A stretch of 64,000 nucleotides of DNA from Syntrophales bacterium (GTDB lineage Bacteria > Desulfobacterota > Syntrophia > Syntrophales > UBA8958). Every line of letters begins with the position of its first letter. The stretch's first letter is position 1. Shown in pieces: positions 44,379 through 53,292 of this stretch. Position numbers and translations under genes: made by a program. The stretch covers positions 1 to 64,000 of the forward strand of contig JAOACW010000004.1 in assembly GCA_026417625.1 (NCBI GenBank). Reading direction: 5' to 3'. A model generated the notes under the pieces. That model was not told where the DNA came from, did no database searches, and worked only from the letters and a program-made list of their open reading frames with translations.

Positions 44379-45281
44379 ATGGCTAAAACGATGGAAGAAT
44401 TGATGGCTTTGATCGATGTAATACCAAATGAACCTGCTAAAGATGGGGAATTCATACTACCTGAGTTGATGGCAATTGCTGTAGCTCATGAAGTGCGGAA
44501 CGATGACATAGTGTTTGCGGGAACCGGGCTACCCATGGTGGGTATAATGACAGCCCAATTTATAAATGCTCCCAAGGCTATGTTGATCTATGAGTCAGGA
44601 ATATGTGACGGTAAAACCATGCATGTTCCGATGTCTGTTTGCGATCAGAGAGCAGCAAACTTGTGCTCCACTCTGGGTGGTCTGGTGGATACATTCGGCT
44701 ACTACCTCCAGCAGGGTTACGTTACTCTTGGGTTCCTTGGGGGAGCAGCTATTGATAAGTACGGTGGGGTGAACGTTACATCTATAGGCGATTATTACTC
44801 TCCATCACACAGATTTACGGGTTCAGGCGGTAACGGCGACATAGGCACTATGGCAAAACGAACAGCATTCATTATCCTACAAGAGAAGAGGCGTTTCGTA
44901 GAAAGGAACGACTACACAACAACGCCTGGATGGTGGTGCTGGGACTGGAAAGACGGAAAATGGAAACCAAAGAAGGAAGTTTGGAAAGGTACTCCTTTCG
45001 CAGATTGCGGGCCCGTTGCTGTTGTGACCAATATGGGCGTCTATCGTTTCGATGAAGATGGTATCATCTATCTCGAAACATGTCATCCTGGTGTAACAGT
45101 TGAACAGATCAAGGACAACTGCGGATTCGATCTAAACGTGTCACGTGTGAAAGGCGAAACACCGAGACCCACATATAGGGAGCTCTTCGTTCTCCGTGAA
45201 TTCGTGGATCCCGAGTTGATTTTCCTGCCTGCAAAGACGCCATACCCACCTGATATTCAGGCGATTATAGATAAAGCTTAA
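44379..45281 (+). CDS. gctB: CoA-transferase beta subunit, glutaconate CoA-transferase-like
   Basis: Carries the catalytic glutamate that forms the enzyme-CoA thioester, in the block MLIYESGICDG near residue 71. Other family blocks: IVFAGTGLPMVGIMTAQ, GYVTLGFLGGAAIDKYGGVN, GSGGNGDIGTMAKR. 300 residues; a Trp-rich insertion (GWWCWDWKDGKWKPK) lies near residue 185. It ends shortly before a strong terminator, so gctAB form a two-gene operon. Confidence 0.86.
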   Translation: MAKTMEELMALIDVIPNEPAKDGEFILPELMAIAVAHEVRNDDIVFAGTGLPMVGIMTAQFINAPKAMLIYESGICDGKTMHVPMSVCDQRAANLCSTLGGLVDTFGYYLQQGYVTLGFLGGAAIDKYGGVNVTSIGDYYSPSHRFTGSGGNGDIGTMAKRTAFIILQEKRRFVERNDYTTTPGWWCWDWKDGKWKPKKEVWKGTPFADCGPVAVVTNMGVYRFDEDGIIYLETCHPGVTVEQIKDNCGFDLNVSRVKGETPRPTYRELFVLREFVDPELIFLPAKTPYPPDIQAIIDKA

Positions 45282-45301
45282 AATTAACCATAGGGAAACC
45301 T

Positions 45302-45332
45302 AAAGAGGGGAAGCTTGCTTCCCCTCTTTTCT
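45302..45332 (+). terminator. Terminator of gctAB
   Basis: Stem GAGGGGAAGC / GCTTCCCCTC with a two-base loop, followed by TTTTCTT, 20 bases after the gctB stop. Confidence 0.93.
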
Positions 45333-45338
45333 TGAACC

Positions 45339-45368
45339 TTGAAAAACTAGATAAGGATGGGATATAAA
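45339..45368 (+). promoter_or_regulatory. Promoter of the acyl-CoA dehydrogenase/crotonase pair
   Basis: TTGAAA (45339-45344), 18-base spacer, TATAAA (45363-45368), about 43 bases before the ATG at 45412, which has AAGGAGG upstream. Confidence 0.55.
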
Positions 45369-45411
45369 GTATCATCAAATTATTAAAACTTGATGAAAGT
45401 AAGGAGGAATA

Positions 45412-46569
45412 ATGAATTTCGACTTAACAGAAGATCAACGCATGATTCAGGAAACAGCTCGTAACTTTGCGAAAACGGAGCTGGAGCCAGTTGCTGCAAA
45501 GATGGACGAAGAAGGTGACCGGGATACATTTTTAAAAAACCTCAGAAAGCTAGCAGAACTGGGAATGATGGGCATCAACGTAAAGGCTGAATACGGTGGA
45601 TCTGAAGCAGGAGTCATTGCTTTCAGCCTTGCAATTACGGAAATTGCCCGGGCCTGTGCATCCACAGCAGTTACCATGTCCGTGACGAACATGGTTTGTG
45701 AAGTCATCCAGGCTGTAGGAACGGAGGAGCAGAAACGTAAATACATTCCAAAAATGTGTTCCGGTGAGTATTACGCTGGAGGCTTCGGACTTACAGAACC
45801 TACAGCAGGCTCCGACGCAGCGGGAGTCCGTTGTACAGCCGTACTCGACGGAAATGAATGGGTATTAAACGGGAATAAAATCTTCATTACCAGTGGCGAA
45901 TACGCAGGTGTATTCGTGGTCTGGGCTGTAACGGACAAATCTGCTCCAAAAGGCAAAGGCATTTCCACATTCCTCGTTGAAAACGGCACGAAAGGATTCA
46001 CAATAGGTAGGGCGGAACACAAAATGGGACAGCATGCCTCTGCCACAAACGAACTGATCTTCGAGGATTGCCGAATTCCTAAAGATGCCTTATTGGGGGA
46101 GTTAAACGGTGGATTACGAATCGCACTAGGTGAACTTTCCGGGGGTAGAATAGGCATAGGTTCCCTTGCGCTCGGTGTGGGTCAGGCCGCTATTGAATAC
46201 GCCACACGTTACGCCGTGGAAAGAAGGCAGTTCGATCAGCCAATCAGCAATTTCCAAGCCATCCAGTGGATGATAGCTGAATCCCATACAGAGCTCGAGG
46301 CGGCAAGATTGCTCCTCCTTTACGCTGCTTTCCTTAAAGAAAAGGGGAGACCATTTGCCAGACAGGCTTCTATGGCAAAATACTACGCTACTGAGGCAGC
46401 AGAAAGGGCATGCTACAACGCCATCCAGATCTGCGGCGGATATGGGTACACAAAGGAATTTCCTGTGGAAAGGTATTACAGAGATGTGAGGGTTACGTCC
46501 ATCTACGAAGGTACCAACCAGATTCAAAGACTCATTATTGCCCGTGATATTCTGAGTAGTATAAAATAA
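45412..46569 (+). CDS. Acyl-CoA dehydrogenase, possibly glutaryl-CoA dehydrogenase
   Basis: 385 residues with full dehydrogenase motifs: GGFGLTEPTAGSDAAGV, LNGNKIFITSGEYAG, GELSGGRIGIGSLALGVG, GGYGYTKEFPVERYYRDVRV and SIYEGTNQIQRL with the catalytic Glu. It follows the glutaconate-CoA-transferase-like genes, which favours glutaryl-CoA as substrate, either with decarboxylation to crotonyl-CoA or stopping at glutaconyl-CoA as in Desulfococcus. No decarboxylase gene is in the window. A general short-chain acyl-CoA dehydrogenase is the alternative. Confidence 0.85.
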   Translation: MNFDLTEDQRMIQETARNFAKTELEPVAAKMDEEGDRDTFLKNLRKLAELGMMGINVKAEYGGSEAGVIAFSLAITEIARACASTAVTMSVTNMVCEVIQAVGTEEQKRKYIPKMCSGEYYAGGFGLTEPTAGSDAAGVRCTAVLDGNEWVLNGNKIFITSGEYAGVFVVWAVTDKSAPKGKGISTFLVENGTKGFTIGRAEHKMGQHASATNELIFEDCRIPKDALLGELNGGLRIALGELSGGRIGIGSLALGVGQAAIEYATRYAVERRQFDQPISNFQAIQWMIAESHTELEAARLLLLYAAFLKEKGRPFARQASMAKYYATEAAERACYNAIQICGGYGYTKEFPVERYYRDVRVTSIYEGTNQIQRLIIARDILSSIK

Positions 46570-46589
46570 CTCCAAAGAGAAAGGGATAA

Positions 46590-46621
46590 GAGGCCCTGTC
46601 TTTTAACCATGATGGGGCCTC
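46590..46621 (+). other. Intergenic hairpin between dehydrogenase and crotonase genes
   Basis: GAGGCCC (46590-46596) and GGGCCTC (46615-46621) form a seven-pair GC-rich stem with an 18-base loop. There is no T-run, so it may be an mRNA processing or attenuation element rather than a terminator. Confidence 0.4.
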
Positions 46622-46636
46622 GCAACGTAAAACTAC

Positions 46637-47371
46637 ATGTTCACAAAAAACGTGATAGCTGAAATTTCAGAGGGACTAGGAATTATCAAACTTAACAGAC
46701 CGGCGAAAAAGAATGCCATAAACATTGAAATGCGCAGAGAAATAACAGAGGTCCTCAGAAAATGGAAAGAAGACTCCAATGTGGGAGCTGTTATCATAAC
46801 TGGAAATGGTGACGTTTTCTCTGCAGGGTTCGATCTCGGAGAGTTCAAAGAAACGCAATTAATCACAGAAATCTTCAAAACCTCCTCTACGTATCATAGA
46901 GAAGTGTGGTACTTTCCCAAACCCACAATGGCGGCAGTAAACGGTCCAGCCCTAGCAGGGGGATTTGACCTTGCCAAACTTTGCGACCTCCGCATATGCT
47001 CTGATAGAGCAACATTCGGTCATCCCGAAATTAGGTTTACACCCACCCTCTACACTCCTCTCAAATGGTTGATCGGTGCAGGTCTAGCTCGAGATCTTTG
47101 CCTCAGTGGAAGAATAATTGATGCCCAAGAAGCTTTCCGCATTGGGCTGGTAAGTGAAATAACACTACCGGGACGTCTACTTGGACGGGCCAAAGAAATA
47201 ATGAAAAAAATCATAGATCAAACACCACAACACGTACTGAACATTCAAAAGCGTTTTTTCCAGACACACGATGTCTTAGGGTTTGAAGAATCCTTCGCCA
47301 TAGAACACGATGCCGCATTTCAAGAATTCCTACTCAGAACCATAGCCGACAGGACAGCGACAAAAAATTAA
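46637..47371 (+). CDS. Enoyl-CoA hydratase/isomerase family protein
   Basis: 244-residue crotonase-fold protein: IIKLNRPAKKNAINIEMRRE, GNGDVFSAGFDLGEF (first oxyanion loop), AAVNGPALAGGFDLAKLCDL (second loop) and FGHPEIRFTPTLYTPLKWLI. In the second loop Asp replaces the first catalytic Glu of classical hydratases, so isomerase or another crotonase reaction is possible. Its 3' end overlaps the convergent radical SAM gene by four bases. Confidence 0.86.
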   Translation: MFTKNVIAEISEGLGIIKLNRPAKKNAINIEMRREITEVLRKWKEDSNVGAVIITGNGDVFSAGFDLGEFKETQLITEIFKTSSTYHREVWYFPKPTMAAVNGPALAGGFDLAKLCDLRICSDRATFGHPEIRFTPTLYTPLKWLIGAGLARDLCLSGRIIDAQEAFRIGLVSEITLPGRLLGRAKEIMKKIIDQTPQHVLNIQKRFFQTHDVLGFEESFAIEHDAAFQEFLLRTIADRTATKN

Positions 47372-48843
47372 AAAATCTCCGCCAATGCCGTTTCAATCAT
47401 ATTCACAGCCTCCTCCATGGCAGCGTTCCCCCGGTAAAACTTATTATCTCGCCAGTCCCTATAGTCTGGCGGGATCTTACCCTCGAGAAGATAATCCAAC
47501 ATGGAAAACTCGTAGAATGTTTTGCGGAGGGTGAAATAAGGATCTGCACCATGAGTCACCCGCACCATTGCCCTCGCTAAATCGAAAATTTTATACATCC
47601 GATCGATGTCCAATTCTCGATAGGAGGAAAAGTAATAGACCCATTCCTTTTCATGCCATTTTCCATCTCTGATAAGGGTTTCCTGAATGGGAGTACCAGG
47701 GAAGGGAATAAGAGACTCAGTATACGCAATTTCAGCACCCATTTTGAAAATAGCACAACCCAGACGAATCGTCTCTCTTATTGTATCAACAGTATCCCAG
47801 GGTCCAAAAAGAATAAAACTCACAACGGGCGTTAGATTCTGTTCCACACAGTAACTTACACCTTTTATGATATTCTCCACTTGAAGATCCTTCCCATAAA
47901 GGGAAAGTATCTCTTCTGAACCAGACTCTGCACCGATGTAAAGGCCTTTGAAACCTGCTTCGCTCATCCAGGATGCCATTAAAGGTTGCCTGCAGACATC
48001 GTCAATCCTACCCTGGGCATAAAACTCTACGTCTTGATTAAGAAAATTTCTAGTAATGGCCCGGCATATTTCCCTAACCCTTTCAGGGAAAGATGTAAAA
48101 TTGTCATCTGTAAAAAGGATACGTCGCGCACCCATACCTCTTAGCATTCCTATTTCTTCCAAAACTTTCTCCAGCGGTTCAAAGCGCACTTTAGATCCAT
48201 AAAGTCTTCTGATGGAGCAGAAAGTACACCGGTTAGGACAACCTCTGCTGGAGGAAATCGAACGAACCTTATAATATCTGCTATCAGAGAGGTGAAAAGC
48301 AGGGAAAGGATAACTACCGAGATCTCTTACAAGGGGCCGGTTGGGATTGTGTATTACCTCTTTACCCCTTCTGTAACTTAAACCAGGCACATCTTCGGGT
48401 GGATGACCACAGTAGATATCCTGTACAAGTTCCTGAAACGTCTCCTCTCCTTCCCCCCGACAAACCACATCCACAACTTCATAATCTCTAAGGATCTCAT
48501 CGTAGAGGACCGTGGCATGGATTCCGCCCAAAACAGTCAAAACGTCACTATTTCTATTTTTAGCTCTCTCGCATATCTTTAAGGCCTCTCCGACCGTGTT
48601 GGACATGCATGTGACCCCGAGTATCAACGGCCTCTTCGTCTCGAGATAACAATCCAAAATTTCATACCGCTCCTCTTTTTCCCCAACATCCATATCGAGG
48701 ATGTGCACATCAAATCCGTCCTCCAAAACTGGTGTGGCAAGTGACTCCAACGCAAGGGGAGATACTTCCGACAACCCATTGAACCGGGGATTTACAAGAA
48801 GGATAAAAGGAACCTTACCTTTCCAGGAAAAAAAATCGCTCAT
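47368..48843 (-). CDS. B12-binding radical SAM protein
   Basis: 491 residues. The N-terminal half (about 10-150) is a cobalamin-binding Rossmann-like domain (FILLVNPRFNGLSEVSPLAL, VLTVLGGIHATVLYDEIL), the middle a radical SAM barrel with SRGCPNRCTFCSIRRLYG for the 4Fe-4S cluster, and the C-terminal ~90 residues are unassigned. Class B radical SAM enzymes of this layout methylate unactivated carbons or rearrange rings. The substrate is unknown; the gene is preceded by the Cys-rich gene at 48862-49176 with an 18-base gap. Confidence 0.88.
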   Translation of the reverse strand: MSDFFSWKGKVPFILLVNPRFNGLSEVSPLALESLATPVLEDGFDVHILDMDVGEKEERYEILDCYLETKRPLILGVTCMSNTVGEALKICERAKNRNSDVLTVLGGIHATVLYDEILRDYEVVDVVCRGEGEETFQELVQDIYCGHPPEDVPGLSYRRGKEVIHNPNRPLVRDLGSYPFPAFHLSDSRYYKVRSISSSRGCPNRCTFCSIRRLYGSKVRFEPLEKVLEEIGMLRGMGARRILFTDDNFTSFPERVREICRAITRNFLNQDVEFYAQGRIDDVCRQPLMASWMSEAGFKGLYIGAESGSEEILSLYGKDLQVENIIKGVSYCVEQNLTPVVSFILFGPWDTVDTIRETIRLGCAIFKMGAEIAYTESLIPFPGTPIQETLIRDGKWHEKEWVYYFSSYRELDIDRMYKIFDLARAMVRVTHGADPYFTLRKTFYEFSMLDYLLEGKIPPDYRDWRDNKFYRGNAAMEEAVNMIETALAEIF

Positions 48844-48861
48844 TTTTACCCCTAACCTCCA

Positions 48862-49176
48862 TTATAGGAAATCCCCAATTCCCGAAAACTTCCTGAGCTT
48901 TCGCAATACTGTCTCCACTATGCACACCTCTCTTACTTTCTCGTGATCCACTGTATCAGCCGCCACAACTACATACAGATTTGAAGAAGGTGGATGGTAC
49001 TTCAGAGCGCAGCATGTGTAACAGCCATTCATGTAAACCACATAATCAGCATGATCCACATTGTACATAACTGAGACGCCTTCTCTCTCGAGGCAACTCC
49101 TCAAAGCTTCAGCCACTTTTCCTCGGTCTATTTGAGAATTGCAACCACCGCAAAACCGAATGCACACCCTAAACAT
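48862..49176 (-). CDS. Small Cys-rich protein (CGGC type)
   Basis: 104 residues from the ATG at 49176. Two Cys groups: RVCIRFCGGCNSQIDRGKVA at the N-terminus and NGCYTCCALK in the middle, plus CIVET near the end. The spacing suggests a metal or Fe-S site on a small alpha/beta (thioredoxin/ferredoxin-like) fold. No named family was recognised. It is probably co-transcribed with the downstream B12-radical SAM gene, so it may be its electron donor or scaffold. Confidence 0.7.
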   Translation of the reverse strand: MFRVCIRFCGGCNSQIDRGKVAEALRSCLEREGVSVMYNVDHADYVVYMNGCYTCCALKYHPPSSNLYVVVAADTVDHEKVREVCIVETVLRKLRKFSGIGDFL

Positions 49177-49178
49177 CC

Positions 49179-49265
49179 CTATTTCCAAATAATATCCCAG
49201 AGTTCCCCGTACCAGACACGGCGTGGTATATCCTCTCTAAATTCCCGGACCAACCCATCATCCGT
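49179..49265 (-). other. 28-codon open stretch resembling a coding remnant
   Basis: Between the 4-hydroxybutyryl-CoA dehydratase stop and the Cys-rich gene, one frame reads DDGLVREFREDIPRRVWYGE and ends IIWK followed by TAG two bases before the next ATG. The composition is protein-like. In-frame stops lie directly upstream, so it is either the last piece of a decayed gene or a tiny leader peptide starting at TTG. Nothing else was seen in the 201-base gap. Confidence 0.25.
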
Positions 49266-49377
49266 TTACAAGTTAAGGAAAATCGATCTCATCATCACAG
49301 TAACTCAGAAGAAGCCCCACCTGTATATCAAGTATCTTCTCCACCTCTCACAAAATACCCAATAGCCCTTTTCCGTT

Positions 49378-50832
49378 TTAATCCTCTGGGATACCTGCAA
49401 TCTTCTTGGCCAGCTTTATCTTATGCTCAAGGTTACCCTGGCGGGCTATCATGATACGCTGAGCCTGAGGGGAACCTGCACCGTGCATGGATTCTGTTCT
49501 GTAGCCCACCGCCGCTGTTCCCAGTGTAAGATTTTCTATTAAGCGGAGGATGCGGAGGCGGTACTCCGTTGGTACTCCTGCTACGCCTTTCAAGTACTTT
49601 TCAATATACTTACCAGCAATGGGATGTCGGAAATCCTTTTCAGATGGCATGGTAACCATAAGACCCCCCGCAATGTCTTCAGCTAACCGCGCTATCTCAT
49701 AGGGAAACCGTGTCACATTCTGCTTACACACGTTTGCCAGGAGAAGGTTGATGAGATAAGTGCCGGATGCAGTTTGATAACCCTCTGCTGAACAGGCGAT
49801 TCCACATGCATAAAGGGTTTCATTTAGGTGAATCATTTCTATCAGCTTTTCTCTTATATGAGACGCCCTACTTACACCGTTGTATTCAGCTGCAAGAGCA
49901 GCGGCACCGATAAGGACATCTCCCACACCTACCTTGCAACCGCCATAACTCTGACGATGGTATCCTGCAAAACGTTCTACAAGTAAACCACTGAACTCAT
50001 ATTCCCCACACATGAAAACGTTTTCCCAGGGCACGAATAAGTCATCAAAAATCATCATCGCCTCGTGACCGCCAAAATAACGATTACCTATATCAATCTC
50101 TCCGCCTTCCAATTTCCTCGTATCGCAGGATTGCCGACCGTAAATGTATATGATACCTTCCGCATCGGCCGGGGCAGCGAAACAAAGGGCATAATCGGCA
50201 TCTTCTTTCGTCAAAGTCATGGTGGGCATCACTAAAATCCAGTGGGAATTTACTGCTCCAGTCTGGTGGGCTTTACATCCCCGAACAACAATGCCATCGG
50301 ACCGCTTCTCCACCACTCTGCAGAAGAGATCCGGATCCTTCTGTTTGCTCGGTCCCAGACTCCTATCACCCTTAACATCAGTCATAGCACCATCCACAGT
50401 CCAGTCCTCTTCCTGCATACGAAGGAGAAACCTGGTGAAACGACTGTGATAGTCTGTTCCTAGTTTTCTATCCATCTCGTACGTGACACTATCCACCGCA
50501 TTTATCGCATCCATTCCCACACATCTTTGAAAACAGGCCGCTGTTTTCTGACCCATAAGACGAAGCATCTTCACTTTCTTAATGAGATCATCTGTACTAC
50601 GGTGAAGATGACAGAAGCGGTTGATCTTGTTGCCTGTTAGGTGGGACGTAGCCGTCATTAAATCCTCATACTGCGGATCCTGTGCAAGGGCGTAAGTCAT
50701 TTTAACTGAATTCATGGATGGCCTTATTATAGGGTGGTCCACCACGTTCTTCACCTCTTCCCCCATCAGGAAAACACGGAATTTCATCCTGCGGAGGCTC
50801 TCCTCGTATTCTTCCGCGGTTTTCAAAGGCAT
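49378..50832 (-). CDS. abfD: 4-hydroxybutyryl-CoA dehydratase / vinylacetyl-CoA isomerase
   Basis: Member of the 4-hydroxyphenylacetate-hydroxylase superfamily; 484 residues from the ATG at 50832 (GGGAGGG upstream). The characterised Clostridium enzyme binds its oxygen-sensitive 4Fe-4S cluster by Cys99, Cys103, His292 and Cys299; here ACFQRC (C100, C104) and HRQSYGGC (H292, C299) give the same set and spacing. FAD and a ketyl radical dehydrate 4-hydroxybutyryl-CoA to crotonyl-CoA. These ligands are absent in the hydroxylases, so the call is firm at the superfamily branch. Confidence 0.92.
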   Translation of the reverse strand: MPLKTAEEYEESLRRMKFRVFLMGEEVKNVVDHPIIRPSMNSVKMTYALAQDPQYEDLMTATSHLTGNKINRFCHLHRSTDDLIKKVKMLRLMGQKTAACFQRCVGMDAINAVDSVTYEMDRKLGTDYHSRFTRFLLRMQEEDWTVDGAMTDVKGDRSLGPSKQKDPDLFCRVVEKRSDGIVVRGCKAHQTGAVNSHWILVMPTMTLTKEDADYALCFAAPADAEGIIYIYGRQSCDTRKLEGGEIDIGNRYFGGHEAMMIFDDLFVPWENVFMCGEYEFSGLLVERFAGYHRQSYGGCKVGVGDVLIGAAALAAEYNGVSRASHIREKLIEMIHLNETLYACGIACSAEGYQTASGTYLINLLLANVCKQNVTRFPYEIARLAEDIAGGLMVTMPSEKDFRHPIAGKYIEKYLKGVAGVPTEYRLRILRLIENLTLGTAAVGYRTESMHGAGSPQAQRIMIARQGNLEHKIKLAKKIAGIPED

Positions 50833-50855
50833 ACTCAATCCCTCCCTTTATCTTT

Positions 50856-52079
50856 TTATCCCTCCCGCCACACCCGGTAGGGATAATAAGTTTCCACTAC
50901 GTCCAATCTGCCCAACTGACCTCCACCCAGCCAGATTTGGATAATTTTACTATCCCTCAGATACTTCTCCACATGGTATTCTCTGGCGTAACCATAAGAT
51001 CCCATGAGTTCCATTGCACGGTTACAGACCATTTCTGTTACATCACAGGCATAAACCTTCGCTGCACTAGCCCTACCAAGTAAAAAATCGTCGCCGGGAC
51101 CACCGTATTTCTTTCGATTGTTAAACATCGTTGCCACAGAAAGATAAAAGGCGCGCGCAGATTCTATACCAATGGCCATATCAGCAATCATAGCCGCCTG
51201 AAGAGAATGATTCCGCACCGGTTTTCCTCCATAGGCCCTGGTTTTAGAGAATTCTATCACAATTTCGAGAACTGCCTGAGCATTACCAATTGCCATAGGA
51301 GCACTGGTAAGCCTCCCCCAACCTACATTGGCACGGAGTAGTTGCCAATCCACACCTGGCCCACCAGCACGGTATTCTTTTGGAACACGCACATTATCAA
51401 AATATATCGCGGTATTGACATCCGTAACCTTCATACCCATCTTTTGCTCAGGTTTTCCAAAGGTCATACCTGTTGTATCCTTTGGGACGTATATTAGGGC
51501 CACACCATCTTCCTTCAGAGCAGGATCGGTAGTACACACAACGCAGTAAAGATCAGCAATACTAGCACCACTTGGCCACATCTTTTTTCCGTTTATCACC
51601 CACTCATCTCCTTCTAATCTTGCCCGTGTTTTTATGGTCATAGCGTGTTCCCCTGGATCCTCTATGTTGCAACCGCCCTCCGGCTCAGTTATAGCCATGC
51701 AGCCACAACGGGGAACATCTTCACAGAACATGGGAATAAATCTGTCCATCAGGAACTTGTTTCGCGCTCCCATTGCAGGAGCCAGACACCAGGGTATGAT
51801 CAAAGTGTGCAAAGCGAGACCACTATCCCCTCTTGCAATTTCTTCTGTTATGGCACATACCACTGGTGCAGAACGAATTCCCAAACCTCCGTACTCCGGT
51901 GAAAATCCCCGCCTCTGGATTCCCAACTTAACAAGGCCGGTGTAAACCTTTTCAAAAACGCTATAATCCTCGTCAAGTTCCAGACGCCGAGGCATAACCT
52001 CGCGATCCACATAATTCCGGATGGTTTGCAGGAAAGCAATTTCCTCTTCGCTCGTAATAAACTCTCCGTAGCGCTTCAT
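50856..52079 (-). CDS. Acyl-CoA dehydrogenase-like protein lacking the usual catalytic Glu
   Basis: 407 residues from the ATG at 52079 (GGGGG six bases before). The fold is intact: MAITEPEGGCNIEDPGE, VINGKKMWPSGASIADLY, GWGRLTSAPMAIGNAQ and GSYGYAREYHVEKYLRDSKI. However, where relatives have YEGTN with the catalytic Glu, this protein has IWLGGGQLGR, and no Glu is at the alternative helix-G position either (GWGR instead of x-E-R). FAD binding seems kept, so it may act on an unusual substrate with another base, or be non-catalytic. It sits between abfD and an Fe-alcohol dehydrogenase. Confidence 0.87.
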   Translation of the reverse strand: MKRYGEFITSEEEIAFLQTIRNYVDREVMPRRLELDEDYSVFEKVYTGLVKLGIQRRGFSPEYGGLGIRSAPVVCAITEEIARGDSGLALHTLIIPWCLAPAMGARNKFLMDRFIPMFCEDVPRCGCMAITEPEGGCNIEDPGEHAMTIKTRARLEGDEWVINGKKMWPSGASIADLYCVVCTTDPALKEDGVALIYVPKDTTGMTFGKPEQKMGMKVTDVNTAIYFDNVRVPKEYRAGGPGVDWQLLRANVGWGRLTSAPMAIGNAQAVLEIVIEFSKTRAYGGKPVRNHSLQAAMIADMAIGIESARAFYLSVATMFNNRKKYGGPGDDFLLGRASAAKVYACDVTEMVCNRAMELMGSYGYAREYHVEKYLRDSKIIQIWLGGGQLGRLDVVETYYPYRVWREG

Positions 52080-52096
52080 GACATACCCCCTTTTTT

Positions 52097-53269
52097 TCAA
52101 CCCTTACAAAGTTCAAGAATCTCCAAAATGACCTCTTTCGTATAACCCTTCATTCTCCACACTGAAGCTGTGAACGAGGCATGTTCCGCTATTTTCTCCA
52201 TATCCCCCTCAGGTATACGGACTTCCCTCAAGGTAACAGGACTACCTATTCGAGCAAACCAATCTTTTAGAAGACGAATGCCCTCTTCTGCGGCTTTTAA
52301 ATCGTCCGCAATATCTACACCCATAACTTCCCTTGCCAAACGGGCAAATTTCGAAGGATTGTTCCTTAAGGCATACTTCATCCAAGCTGGTAGTGTAATG
52401 CTCAAACCTGCACCATGGGGAACATCGTAGAGGGCACTCAATGAATGCTCCACCATATGAGCAGGAAAAGATATGATCCCCAATCCCGCTGTAGTAATTC
52501 CGCTGAAAGCCAGAACAGCTGACCACATTATATTTGCCCTTCCATTGTAGTGCTCCGGATCCTTCAAAACTACTTCTGTACTCTCCATCACAGTTTTCAT
52601 CAGTCCCTCTACCAATCTATCCTGCAGTACACTCTCTGGCTCCTGGTTGTTGAAGTAACCTTCGAGAAGATGGGCAATGATGTCCACTGAACTGTACGCT
52701 GTGTAATTTGAGGGCAAAGTAAAAAGTACCGTGGGGTCAAGAATAGAAACCCTAGGTTGAATAAACGGTGAAGTGAGGGTTAGTTTCTGCGCTCCTTCAT
52801 CCTTGGTCATTACCGCATGAGGATTAGACTCTGACGAACTCGCAGAAACAGTAACTACCGCCACAACAGGTAGTGCATCTTTTATTCTTTTCTTAAGCGT
52901 GAAGTAGTCCCATATGTCTTCCTGAGGGTCCATCCTCACACCAGCTGCAATAGTCTTTGCCGTATCGATGACACTACCACCTCCCACAGCAAGAACTACA
53001 TCTGCCCTTTCTTCACGGCAGAGCTTTATGCCATTCACTGCATGGGAAAGAAGCGGATTGGATCGTACACCTGAAAACTCAATAATTTCCACACCTGCAT
53101 CCTTCAGTGATTGTACCACTTTTTCGTAAGTTCCCGTTCTTTTGATACTACCTTGACCGAAAACAAAAAAAACTCTTTGCCCCAGCCTTTTAACTTCCTC
53201 ACCAACACGCTCTATCATTCCTTTGCCAAAAAGAATCCTCGTTGGGTTATGAAAGACGAAATTCTGCAT
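52097..53269 (-). CDS. Iron-containing alcohol dehydrogenase
   Basis: 390 residues, group III alcohol dehydrogenase. NAD(P) site VLAVGGGSVIDTAKTIAAG; metal-binding Asp/His set in YSSVDIIAHLLEGYF and PAHMVEHSLSALYDVPHGAG. The sequence is nearest the butanol dehydrogenase/YqhD type. With abfD and CoA-transferases in the same run, 4-hydroxybutyrate (succinate semialdehyde) dehydrogenase activity is an attractive inference, not established by sequence. Confidence 0.9.
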   Translation of the reverse strand: MQNFVFHNPTRILFGKGMIERVGEEVKRLGQRVFFVFGQGSIKRTGTYEKVVQSLKDAGVEIIEFSGVRSNPLLSHAVNGIKLCREERADVVLAVGGGSVIDTAKTIAAGVRMDPQEDIWDYFTLKKRIKDALPVVAVVTVSASSSESNPHAVMTKDEGAQKLTLTSPFIQPRVSILDPTVLFTLPSNYTAYSSVDIIAHLLEGYFNNQEPESVLQDRLVEGLMKTVMESTEVVLKDPEHYNGRANIMWSAVLAFSGITTAGLGIISFPAHMVEHSLSALYDVPHGAGLSITLPAWMKYALRNNPSKFARLAREVMGVDIADDLKAAEEGIRLLKDWFARIGSPVTLREVRIPEGDMEKIAEHASFTASVWRMKGYTKEVILEILELCKG

Positions 53270-53292
53270 ATAAAACCTCCCTAAAAAAATTT

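Noticed and set aside
49132-49365. A 77-codon plus-strand frame over the gap next to the Cys-rich gene
   Set aside because: It starts antisense to the Cys-rich gene, lacks a ribosome site, and its composition is not protein-like.
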